Counted from the stretch's first letter, positions 1 to 6,464 are shown. The stretch: DNA of 7,326 nt from Cryomorphaceae bacterium (GCA_003444795.1 DLWR01000189.1:1-7326), one strand, 5' to 3'. The notes: generated by a model from the letters alone, not told the origin. Translations and numbers: made by a program.

Positions 1-311
1 GGGAGCAGAGCATCGTAGAGGGCTCGGCCTAAGCCTTTACCGGGTTCCTTTACATACACGGAGGTCTCCACCGCCCATTGGTAGGCAATGCGTTCCCGGT
101 GGGTGGTGGCATAGGCATAGCCGTGGATGCTGCCATCGGAGGCTTCCGCCACCAAAAAAGGGAAGCGCCCGGCGATGGCCGCCAGGCGCTTCTCAAAATC
201 CTCTAGTGGAGGCACTTCGTACTCAAACGTGGCACTTGATGTTGCCACGACTGGGCCGTAGATGTCCAAGATGCCCGGAGCATCTTCAGAACGGTAGGCC
301 CGGATGCGCAT
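1..311 (-). CDS. GNAT family N-acetyltransferase, Pat/MnaT-like (3' end cut by window edge)
   Basis: A cytoplasmic acetyl-CoA-dependent N-acetyltransferase. The closest family I recognise is the phosphinothricin / methionine-sulfone type, which acetylates small amino-acid-like amines. 103 codons are visible; about 60-80 residues including the stop are missing beyond base 1. The start is the ATG at 311-309, giving MRIRAYRSEDAPGILDIYG, a typical GNAT beginning. Family marks follow in order: SSATFE near residue 25, the WLVAE-like FPFLVAE near 50, GYAYAT near 64, the TSVYV strand near 84, and the acetyl-CoA pyrophosphate loop PGKGLGRAL near 91. The start overlaps the stop of the upstream metallopeptidase gene by one base (TAATG), so translation is probably coupled. 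The exact substrate cannot be read from the sequence; the family call is strong and the subfamily call moderate. Confidence 0.85.
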   Translation of the reverse strand, partial: MRIRAYRSEDAPGILDIYGPVVATSSATFEYEVPPLEDFEKRLAAIAGRFPFLVAEASDGSIHGYAYATTHRERIAYQWAVETSVYVKEPGKGLGRALYDALL

Positions 312-997
312 TAGTCTCGGCGCCCCATGTACAGCATGACGTAGTACAGCAACTGGGTTACTGCCGCTGCAGCGGCCACCAAATAGGTGCGCGCTGCCCA
401 CTTTAAGGCGTCTTCGGCCATGCCATGGTTATGGGGATTCGTAATGCCTGCACCTTTCAGCCAAACGAGGGCGCGGCGAGAAGCATCGTATTCCACAGGC
501 AGGGTGACAACTGCAAAACCAGCAATAATGGCTTGAGCACCAATGAGGAGGAGCAAAATGCCATCATAGCCCAGTCCAAGTAGACTCATTCCGAACAAAG
601 AGGCAAAGAAGACAATATTCATGATTTGGCCCGAGGCATTGACTACCGGAACCATTTTGGTACGCATGGTGAGCCAGGCATAGGCACTTGCGTGCTGGAC
701 GGCGTGTCCACATTCGTGGGCTGCGATGGCCGCCGAGGCTACGGAACGCCCCTCGTATACCTCAGGGGAGAGGTTGACGGTTTTAGTAGCCGGGTTGTAG
801 TGATCGGTTAATTTGCCGGGGACGGCGGTGATACTCACGGAGCTAAGGCCATAGTGGTCCAGCATGGCGCGGGCCACTTCGGCACCCGTCATGCCGCCGT
901 GCAGCAATTCTTGGCTGTATTTCTTAAATCGGTTCTTGAGACGCGCTTGGACCGCGAAGCCCAAACCCATAAAAACGAGAAGGATGAGGATAAACAT
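311..997 (-). CDS. Neutral zinc metallopeptidase, YugP family (membrane protein)
   Basis: A membrane-anchored zinc peptidase of 228 residues, the usual size of the family named after B. subtilis YugP; its physiological substrate is unknown. Residues 2-18 form an N-terminal hydrophobic helix. The zinc-binding HExxH motif is HECGH at 94-98, inside AAIAAHECGHAVQHA. A second conserved block, TLPVEYDASRRAL (about 165-177), carries Glu169, the likely third metal ligand. Further hydrophobic helices lie near 125-142, 146-166 and 197-218. The start is ATG at 997-995, immediately before the hydrophobic segment. The gene is divergent from surE across a 77-bp gap and is followed by the acetyltransferase with a TAATG overlap. 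All catalytic residues are present, so the enzyme looks intact. The family call is secure; its role is not. Confidence 0.93.
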   Translation of the reverse strand: MFILILLVFMGLGFAVQARLKNRFKKYSQELLHGGMTGAEVARAMLDHYGLSSVSITAVPGKLTDHYNPATKTVNLSPEVYEGRSVASAAIAAHECGHAVQHASAYAWLTMRTKMVPVVNASGQIMNIVFFASLFGMSLLGLGYDGILLLLIGAQAIIAGFAVVTLPVEYDASRRALVWLKGAGITNPHNHGMAEDALKWAARTYLVAAAAAVTQLLYYVMLYMGRRD

Positions 998-1040
998 AGG
1001 TTTGTTTGATTTACTGTGGAAAAGTACAAATTCGGTGCCG

Positions 1041-1070
1041 TTGATGCATACCTGTCAAAATGTAGTTTTG
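1041..1070 (+). promoter_or_regulatory. Bacteroidota-type promoter for the surE operon
   Basis: TAGTTTTG at 1063-1070 matches the TAnnTTTG -7 consensus of the Bacteroidota housekeeping sigma factor at every fixed position. A TTG at 1041-1043 lies exactly 19 bases upstream, within the usual -33 spacing. The -7 element ends only four bases before the surE ATG at 1075, so transcription should begin at or next to the start codon. I see no Shine-Dalgarno sequence between the element and the ATG. The match is direct from sequence; activity and the leaderless start are inferred. Confidence 0.62.
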
Positions 1071-1074
1071 GGAC

Positions 1075-1854
1075 ATGACAAAGCAGGCCAGACCGCTCAT
1101 CCTCGTAACCAACGATGACAGCATAATTGCCCCGGGAATCCGGACCCTTATACGCATCATGAACACGATCGGCGAGGTCGTCGTCGTGGCCCCAGATAGC
1201 CCACAGAGCGGCATGGGCCATGCGATTACTATTCACGACACCCTTCGCTGCCTACCAGCGCAGCAAGATGCAGGTCCTCAGACGGAATACGCCTGTAGCG
1301 GCACCCCCGTGGATTGTGTCAAATTGGCGGTCCATGAAATCTTGGACCGCACACCGGATCTCATTGTCAGCGGTATCAACCACGGTAGCAATGCCAGTGT
1401 GAATGTGATTTACAGCGGGACGATGTCCGCCGCAGTGGAAGGGGCCATGCAGCGCGTGCCCTCCATTGGTTTCAGCCTGCTTGATTATAGCTGGGATGCG
1501 GACTTCAGTGCCGCCGAACCCTATATCAAACAAATTGCCACTTCGGTGTTGGAGAAAGGCCTGCCGGCAGGGGTTTGTTTGAATGTAAACATCCCAAAAG
1601 CCAATGGGACACCCTATGCCGGAATTAAAGTATGCCGTCAGACGATGGGCCATTGGGAAGAAGATTTTGACATACGAATTGATCCAACCGGGAAGCCCTA
1701 TTACTGGATGCGTGGCGAGTTTGTGGATTCGGACGGTGGAGATGACAGTGATATTTGGGCCTTGAACCACCATTACCTCTCCGTAGTGCCTATCCAATTT
1801 GATCTGACCGCCCATCACGCACTAGCGGCCGTTCACAGCGTTATAGGAGCATGA
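1075..1854 (+). CDS. surE: 5'/3'-nucleotidase SurE
   Basis: A cytoplasmic metal-dependent phosphatase that removes 5' or 3' phosphate from nucleoside monophosphates (in E. coli also short polyphosphate) and is linked to stress and stationary-phase survival. The 259 residues match the family length. The Rossmann-like N-terminus reads ILVTNDDSIIAPGI (9-22), with metal-binding Asp14 and Asp15. APDSPQSGMGH (39-49) supplies Ser45, and SGINHGSN (99-106) supplies Asn102, the other expected metal ligands. CSGTPVDCVKLA (74-85) and YSGTMSAAVEGA are also typical. One deviation is Ser16, where the family nearly always has Gly (NDDG). The ATG at 1075 gives a normal short lead into the first strand. It is the first gene of the plus-strand unit, and its TGA overlaps the next ATG as ATGA. 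Confidence 0.97.
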   Translation: MTKQARPLILVTNDDSIIAPGIRTLIRIMNTIGEVVVVAPDSPQSGMGHAITIHDTLRCLPAQQDAGPQTEYACSGTPVDCVKLAVHEILDRTPDLIVSGINHGSNASVNVIYSGTMSAAVEGAMQRVPSIGFSLLDYSWDADFSAAEPYIKQIATSVLEKGLPAGVCLNVNIPKANGTPYAGIKVCRQTMGHWEEDFDIRIDPTGKPYYWMRGEFVDSDGGDDSDIWALNHHYLSVVPIQFDLTAHHALAAVHSVIGA

Positions 1855-2156
1855 GTCCAGGACCACGTAGAGATCGATTGGAAGCCCTAATGGGTGCCGT
1901 GATTGCGGGAGGAACCCCTTGGTTTGTATGGGCCTATCTCCACGCTACCTACCCAGACCTTCCTTCCGTGAGCGAAATTGATCCAGATTTATGGACCTAT
2001 CTGCTCAATCGTGTCCTCATTTTTTCCATTCTGATAGAGTTCACCTTTGTCATCGTGGGGGTCATGATGCGGAGGCAGCGTCTGGTTCGGATGATTCTGG
2101 CTATTTCGGCGCTTTACGCAGCTATTGCACTCTTTTACCGTTGGGAATGGCTGTGA
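1851..2156 (+). CDS. Small three-helix membrane protein, unknown function
   Basis: I do not recognise this 101-residue protein. It has three hydrophobic helices, at about 13-30 (ALMGAVIAGGTPWFVWAYL region), 51-72 (LLNRVLIFSILIEFTFVIVGVM) and 77-98 (QRLVRMILAISALYAAIALFYRW). A short acidic loop, PDLPSVSEIDPDL, lies between the first two. The arginines at 6, 7, 9 and in MMRRQR near 72-76 would favour an N-in topology with the acidic loop outside. The start is the ATG of an ATGA overlap with surE, and the 3' end overlaps lpxB by up to 10 bases. The tight packing and membrane-like composition support a real, co-translated gene. A role in envelope or lipid A synthesis is only guilt by association with lpxB. 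Confidence 0.83.
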   Translation: MSPGPRRDRLEALMGAVIAGGTPWFVWAYLHATYPDLPSVSEIDPDLWTYLLNRVLIFSILIEFTFVIVGVMMRRQRLVRMILAISALYAAIALFYRWEWL

Positions 2157-3241
2157 AAAAGGTCTTTGTACTCGCGGGAGAAGCCTCAGGGGATGTCTTG
2201 GGGGCCGAATTTCTTTCCGCGCTGATCGAAGCACAGCCTGACTTAGAGATTTCCTATACCGGCGGTCCCGCCATGGAGCGGGTACTAGATGGTGCCACCC
2301 CACTGATCTCCATGGAACACATGGCCTTTATGGGTTTTGCGGAGGTAGTTCGTCACTTGAAGAAAATTTGGGGCAATGACCAAATCATCAAGGCGCATTT
2401 AAAAGATGAGCGGCCGGACCTAGTGGTCCTCGTGGATTACCCGGGCTATAATTTGCGTTTAGCTAAGTGGTTGGATAAAAAGGGGTTCCGTCGCTCGGGT
2501 ACACGCGTAGTTCAAGTGGTCTGTCCCCAATTCTGGGCTTGGAAGCCGGGCAGGCTGACCCTTTTGCAGACCTATCTGGACGCAGTTTATCCATTGCTTC
2601 CCTTTGAAGCCAAACTCTTGTCGCAAGCATCCGTCGTAGCGCCTTACTATGGGCATCCGGCTGCCCAACGCGTTGCAGCAGGAGGGTGGAATCCATCGGG
2701 ACCTTTAGCCCTGTTGCCAGGTAGCAGAGCGCAGGAGTTTGCCCAGCATGTTCGAATTTTTGCGGAAACGGCCCAGCAGCTCAAACGAGAGGCTCATTGG
2801 TTTCGGCCTGCGCATATCCCAGACGCGGAATACCTTGAAATCCTGTCCAGCTTTGGCGTACATGTCCGTCCTGAGGATGTAAAATCCGGCGTGCCCGGGA
2901 TGACGGGGTATTCGGGTGCTTTGGTTGCCAGCGGCACAGCGACCTTGGAGGTGGCCTTACGCGGTGTGCCCATGGTGGTGGCCTACAAGACTTCGGCGCT
3001 TTCCTACGCCATTGGGAAGCGGGTGATTCGAGTCCCCTATATTTCCTTGGTCAACCTAATTCTCCAACGGGCTGCGGTGGCTGAATGCATTCAATCGGAC
3101 TGCCATCCAAAAGTCTTGGCACCTGCTTTGCTTCAGGCTATGTCAGATCTCACCTGGCCTCAAACGGTGACCGAACTTCGCCAATCCATTGACCAAGGGG
3201 ATCCCTTTCCTATGATTGCTCGACATGCGTCGCATTTGTAA
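2147..3241 (+). CDS. lpxB: Lipid-A-disaccharide synthase LpxB
   Basis: A glycosyltransferase (GT19) that joins UDP-2,3-diacylglucosamine to lipid X, making the beta-1,6 disaccharide core of lipid A at the inner membrane. The 364 residues compare with 382 in E. coli. Family motifs in order are AGEASGD (10-16), GFAEVV (63-68), LVDYPGYNLRLAKWL (95-109; Asp97 matches the essential Asp98 of E. coli), CPQFWAWKPGR (126-136), LPFEAKLL (151-158), YYGHP (167-171), LALLPGSRAQE (187-197), SGTATLEVAL (262-271) and YISLVNLI (298-305). The start is uncertain by two codons. ATG at 2147 gives MAVKKVF; GTG at 2153 gives a start closer to many homologues and a GTGA overlap with the preceding stop. The frame stays open upstream to 1991, but that stretch lies inside the small membrane gene and looks non-coding. 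Confidence 0.96.
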   Translation: MAVKKVFVLAGEASGDVLGAEFLSALIEAQPDLEISYTGGPAMERVLDGATPLISMEHMAFMGFAEVVRHLKKIWGNDQIIKAHLKDERPDLVVLVDYPGYNLRLAKWLDKKGFRRSGTRVVQVVCPQFWAWKPGRLTLLQTYLDAVYPLLPFEAKLLSQASVVAPYYGHPAAQRVAAGGWNPSGPLALLPGSRAQEFAQHVRIFAETAQQLKREAHWFRPAHIPDAEYLEILSSFGVHVRPEDVKSGVPGMTGYSGALVASGTATLEVALRGVPMVVAYKTSALSYAIGKRVIRVPYISLVNLILQRAAVAECIQSDCHPKVLAPALLQAMSDLTWPQTVTELRQSIDQGDPFPMIARHASHL

Positions 3242-4388
3242 ATGGTTCCTGTTTTTTAGCGTCCTCATCGGAGGCGGGGCGTTGCATGGGGCGGTGCCTA
3301 AGGTGCGCGTTCGGCTATTTTCCGGGCAGAACATGAGCCAAGTACTCATGAGTGGGGCTTCGCTCACGGCTGAACTCTATGGACTTGGAGCGGACAGTGC
3401 GATTCAGGCTTCGACCTTTATGGTGGAACAGGCACAAGGGAAACTTCGGGTAGAGTCAGAAGGGCGGCCCGATATGCTCGTCGATTCTTTAGCGATTACT
3501 TCACGGAAGCCCCTCTACTTTTTAGGCCCCAAAGGAATCAAGCGCTATTTGCCGGGCAAGGTGGTTTTGAAGCCTCGGGGAGGGGCCTATGTTTTGGCGG
3601 TCAATGTCTTGGACATGGATGATTATTTAGTAGGCGTGGTGCATGCGGAGCTGGGTAGGTTAGAACATCCTCAACTTTGGGCGGCTCAGGCCGCCGTGGC
3701 CCGAACTTGGTTTGCCCGAAATCAGCGAAAATTCTTTGAGCAAGGGGAGTGCTATGCGGTCACGGATGATGTGCAGTCCCAAGTGTACCATGGTTGGCCG
3801 GCAGACACAGCCCGCTTGAAACGTTTGCAAACGGCCGTAGCCCTTACCTCAGACCAATTGGTGGTCACCGCCGCGGGACGCCCGGCGGAGGCCCTTTTTC
3901 ATGCTAATTCAGGTGGGCAAACCATGCCCTCCGGATGGTATTTTTCAGAGCGCGCATACCTGGTGAGTGTCCCAGATAGTTTTAGTCTGGACTGCCCACA
4001 AACCCATTGGACCAAATCCTTGGACAAGGAAGCCTATATCGCCCAGATGGCGGCTTGGCTTCGGCAATCCTCCAATGACTCCGCGTTTAGGCGTTTTGTA
4101 TGTACCTACCAGCAACCGGTTAGAGCGGAGTGGATGGTCTACGGTGGTCATAGCGTCCGCTTGAGGACCATTCGAGAGCATTACAAGCTCCGTTCTACCT
4201 GGTTTTCTGTAAAGGATGGGGCCGGTCAAGTCACCTTGCAGGGCCGGGGATATGGCCATGGCATTGGTATGTCCCAAGAAGGGGCGCATGTCATGGCGAA
4301 AAAGGGATATTCGGCCCCAGAGATTACTGGATTTTACTTTCCAGGAACGCACTTAGTTCGCTGGGACGAGGCAAAGTGGGTGGACTAG
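3225..4388 (+). CDS. SpoIID/LytB domain protein, secreted, probable peptidoglycan-acting enzyme
   Basis: A protein of 387 residues with an N-terminal signal peptide (MRRICKWFLFFSVLIGGGAL, likely cleaved after HGA near 23), so it should act in the periplasm. The SpoIID/LytB domain spans roughly 115-380. The conserved block DDYLVGVVHAELG (132-144) contains Glu142, matching the catalytic glutamate of sporulation SpoIID, a lytic transglycosylase cutting denuded glycan strands. It is followed by WAAQAAVARTWF (152-163), FHANSGGQT (225-233) and GRGYGHGIGMSQEGAH (340-355). The ATG at 3225 was chosen because it begins the signal peptide directly; a TTG at 3216 would add three residues. The gene overlaps lpxB by 17 bases. 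In a non-sporulating Gram-negative it is more likely concerned with wall remodelling or septal glycan than with spores; that role is inferred. Confidence 0.93.
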   Translation: MRRICKWFLFFSVLIGGGALHGAVPKVRVRLFSGQNMSQVLMSGASLTAELYGLGADSAIQASTFMVEQAQGKLRVESEGRPDMLVDSLAITSRKPLYFLGPKGIKRYLPGKVVLKPRGGAYVLAVNVLDMDDYLVGVVHAELGRLEHPQLWAAQAAVARTWFARNQRKFFEQGECYAVTDDVQSQVYHGWPADTARLKRLQTAVALTSDQLVVTAAGRPAEALFHANSGGQTMPSGWYFSERAYLVSVPDSFSLDCPQTHWTKSLDKEAYIAQMAAWLRQSSNDSAFRRFVCTYQQPVRAEWMVYGGHSVRLRTIREHYKLRSTWFSVKDGAGQVTLQGRGYGHGIGMSQEGAHVMAKKGYSAPEITGFYFPGTHLVRWDEAKWVD

Positions 4389-4429
4389 CGGCACTCTAGC
4401 GCTTCAGAATCCGTTTGTATTCGTTTTTG

Positions 4430-4453
4430 GTCGGCTCTTGCCCGACACGTCGG
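4430..4453 (+). other. Short alternative hairpin in the gap before comEC
   Basis: GTCGG (4430-4434), CCGAC (4442-4446) and GTCGG (4449-4453) allow two mutually exclusive five-base stems, with a 7-base or a 2-base loop. They lie 15-38 bases upstream of the comEC ATG, in the only sizeable gap (79 bases) of the plus-strand unit. No T-run follows, so this is not a convincing terminator. I see no TAnnTTTG promoter in this gap. The stems are short and may be chance. Confidence 0.2.
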
Positions 4454-4467
4454 TCTTGCTTTGTGCC

Positions 4468-5988
4468 ATGATTCGGGTGCATCCCATTTTTCTCCGGGAC
4501 CTTATGCTACTGATTGTATTTGGCGTGGCTTGGTTCTCCGTGCCCAAGGCTAAGCTCTTAGATCGCCAAGTCCACTACCAGGGACAATTCAGGATTTTGG
4601 ATGGAAGGACCCTTGTGGATAGTCTGGGTCAGCGCTGGCATCTATCCAAGCCATTGTCCTCTGGGGCATACCGCGGAAATGTCACTTTCTACCCGTTTGA
4701 AGACCTGGAATTGCCCTTTGTTTTTTCCTCAAAAATGGTGTACGGTGCAAAAGATATGCTTGGAGAGGCAAGGCTGGGCGAAGTTCAATGCTCCAGTGAA
4801 GCGGAGCAATCTAAGTTAGTGTTAGCCTGGAATCTGAAAGTTGATTCCCTTCCTTGGAGTTCCTCCGCAAAAGCATTGGTACAGGCCTTGGTGCTCGGCA
4901 AAGCCCGGGATTTACCTCCTGAGATTCGAGGGGGGCTGCAGCGGCTTGGGCTGGCCCATTTAACCGCGGTTTCTGGCTTTCATTTGGGACTCTTGTGGGG
5001 GCTAATAGCTGGCAGCATGCGTATCCTCCCTTGGCCTTGGCGTCCAAGGGCGCGCATCATGGGACTCGCATTACTGTGGGGCTATGTCGCCCTCATTGGC
5101 TATCCATTGTCCGCTGTGCGTGCCGCGGTCATGATTAGTTTTTTAGCGGTCTTGAACCTTGGTGAACGCCGAAAAACCGGTATGCGAACCTTGGATTGGA
5201 CGGTGGCTGGGATGTTGCTGTACCAGCCTGCCTGGCTGAAAGATGTCGGGTTTCAATTGTCTGTGAGTGCTGTGGCAGGAATCATTCTGTGGATGGGACT
5301 CCCTATGTCTCCATGGCAAAAGACCTCAGGCTTGTCAGCCGCGGCACAATTTTCCACGCTTTGGGTGGCATGGCCAACCTTCCATCAATGGCCTTGGTTC
5401 TTTTGGCCTGCCAATCTGTTTCTCACCCCGGTAATCCTCATGCTCTACCCCTACACAGCAATGGCCATAGTGGGTCAGGCTTTTGGTTGGTTTCTTCCCT
5501 TTCCGGAATGGGCCTTGAATGCCTTAGCCGCGGTCCCTGAAGATTGGGTTTTGACAGGGGGATACCTGTCAGACAGCGGTCGTTGGGCTTTGCGACTTTC
5601 TGTCTTGGGAGGGCTTTATGGGGCCTATAAAAAGTGGTGGGTGTTGAGTTTTATGGGGATATTGGCAGCGGGAATGCTACTGGCGGAGAGTGGCCCGTGG
5701 AAGACCCAAGAGCGGACCTGGCACCAACAGGGCAGGGGGTTGGCGCAGGTGGAAATTCGGGTCGATACTGCGCTCATTCAAGGTACGAAAGGGTTTTTAG
5801 CTCAATCATATTACTGGGAAAGACGGCTAGAGGGTTATTTTCAATCTAGAGGAGTGAAGTATTATCAGTACGTACCGCTGGCATATCCAGCTTTGCCAGA
5901 AGATTTACGGCAGTGGGGTGACAGCACTCAGTCCAAAGTGCTTTGGCGCCTGCCACGGAGAAAGAAGCGCACATCGGCAACCGATTGA
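4468..5988 (+). CDS. comEC: ComEC/Rec2-type competence membrane channel, short form
   Basis: An inner-membrane protein of the ComEC/Rec2 family, which carries single-stranded DNA into the cytoplasm during natural transformation. One hydrophobic helix (about 8-26) precedes an OB-fold-like, strand-rich region (about 33-127, DUF4131-like). The Competence domain follows, with ALVLGKARDLP (140-150), GLAHLTAVSGFHLGLLWGL (161-179; family HLLAVSGLHIG), SAVRAAVMISFLA (215-227) and LKDVGFQLSVSAVAGII (257-273). More helices follow to about 407 and a soluble tail to 506. The family's C-terminal metallo-beta-lactamase domain is absent, as is common in Bacteroidota, and the protein is shorter than the usual 650-700 residues. 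ATG at 4468 is preferred; a TTG at 4438 would add 10 residues, and the frame is open back to 4357 without ATG or GTG. It ends in tandem stops (TGATAA). Confidence 0.92.
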   Translation: MIRVHPIFLRDLMLLIVFGVAWFSVPKAKLLDRQVHYQGQFRILDGRTLVDSLGQRWHLSKPLSSGAYRGNVTFYPFEDLELPFVFSSKMVYGAKDMLGEARLGEVQCSSEAEQSKLVLAWNLKVDSLPWSSSAKALVQALVLGKARDLPPEIRGGLQRLGLAHLTAVSGFHLGLLWGLIAGSMRILPWPWRPRARIMGLALLWGYVALIGYPLSAVRAAVMISFLAVLNLGERRKTGMRTLDWTVAGMLLYQPAWLKDVGFQLSVSAVAGIILWMGLPMSPWQKTSGLSAAAQFSTLWVAWPTFHQWPWFFWPANLFLTPVILMLYPYTAMAIVGQAFGWFLPFPEWALNALAAVPEDWVLTGGYLSDSGRWALRLSVLGGLYGAYKKWWVLSFMGILAAGMLLAESGPWKTQERTWHQQGRGLAQVEIRVDTALIQGTKGFLAQSYYWERRLEGYFQSRGVKYYQYVPLAYPALPEDLRQWGDSTQSKVLWRLPRRKKRTSATD

Positions 5989-6464
5989 TAAGTCCACCAA
6001 AGGACGCCTATCAAGGCCACGGGAGTAATCCCATTCAGCATTTCAGCCTCTGGGTTATCCTTGGAGTTAAATCGAAATGGAAGAGGCTGATCGGTGTTTA
6101 ATAGGTACCATTGACCGTCCACTTGCACGCCATACTGCGTCCAGAAAGGGAAGAAGAGATCCTTTTGAAACCATCCTTCCGCGCCATAAACCCAGTCGAT
6201 GGTGACCATAAAAAGAAGCAGGCCAAACAACAGCTGCCATATAGCTATAGGGAGCACATTCCAAGTGGTGTACCGCGCGTGAAACAGGATGTGTGCATAT
6301 GCGCTTAGGAGAGCTCCGATTCCCATCACAGTCACCAAAAAGACAAAGCTGTTGGTGTACAGCCACAATGCGTATTCATATCCACGGGTCATGGTGAGCT
6401 CGCCATCGCAAGAGGCAACACTCATGGGCAGCACGAGGATGGCGGTCCAAGCCAGAAGGCGCAT
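5928..6464 (-). CDS. Membrane protein with lipoprotein-like signal, unknown function
   Basis: I do not recognise this 178-residue protein. MRLLAWTAILVLPMSVASC ends in a lipobox-like V-A-S-C, so Cys19 could be lipidated after signal peptidase II cleavage. Unusually for a lipoprotein, hydrophobic helices follow at about 36-61 and 70-92 and again near 144-160. Between the last two lies an aromatic-rich extracytoplasmic stretch (GWFQKDLFFPFWTQYGV, then polar residues to 140). A basic tail (FFLRGRRQ) closes it. Start choice: ATG at 6464 has an AGGGA four bases upstream-adjacent and begins the signal. ATG at 6503 would add 13 residues and overlap the folP stop as ATGA, so it is a real alternative. 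The gene follows folP, and its last 61 bases overlap the end of comEC in convergent orientation. Confidence 0.75.
   Translation of the reverse strand: MRLLAWTAILVLPMSVASCDGELTMTRGYEYALWLYTNSFVFLVTVMGIGALLSAYAHILFHARYTTWNVLPIAIWQLLFGLLLFMVTIDWVYGAEGWFQKDLFFPFWTQYGVQVDGQWYLLNTDQPLPFRFNSKDNPEAEMLNGITPVALIGVLWWTYQSVADVRFFLRGRRQSTLD
5933..5985. repeat. Two small inverted repeats in the convergent gene-end overlap
   Basis: CCAAAG (5933-5938) and CTTTGG (5941-5946) form a perfect inverted repeat around TG. ATCGG (5973-5977) and CCGAT (5981-5985) pair around a CAA loop just before the comEC stop. Both can fold on either strand and lie where the two opposing transcripts would have to end. Neither is followed by a T-run, so intrinsic termination is only a possibility, and both also sit inside coding sequence. 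Confidence 0.25.

Noticed and set aside
1019..1026. Possible minus-strand -7 element TACTTTTC for yugP
   Set aside because: It misses the final G of TAnnTTTG and the nearest good TTG is 29 bases away, so spacing fails; yugP must have a promoter nearby but I cannot point to it.
889..1236. Open minus-strand frame of 115 codons spanning the yugP-surE gap
   Set aside because: It overlaps the start of surE and the surE promoter and runs into yugP in another frame; its translation shows no domain and both overlapped genes are clearly real.
1252..1818. Open minus-strand frame of 188 codons opposite surE
   Set aside because: It lies wholly antisense to a well-conserved surE; the translation has no recognisable motif or signal.
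1991..2146. Upstream extension of the lpxB frame to 1991
   Set aside because: The extra 52 residues (Cys/His/Arg-rich, low similarity to anything in LpxB) coincide with the small membrane gene; LpxB proteins begin just before AGEASGD.
3945..4352. Open minus-strand frame of 135 codons within the SpoIID/LytB gene
   Set aside because: Antisense to conserved SpoIID/LytB motifs, with no protein-like features of its own.
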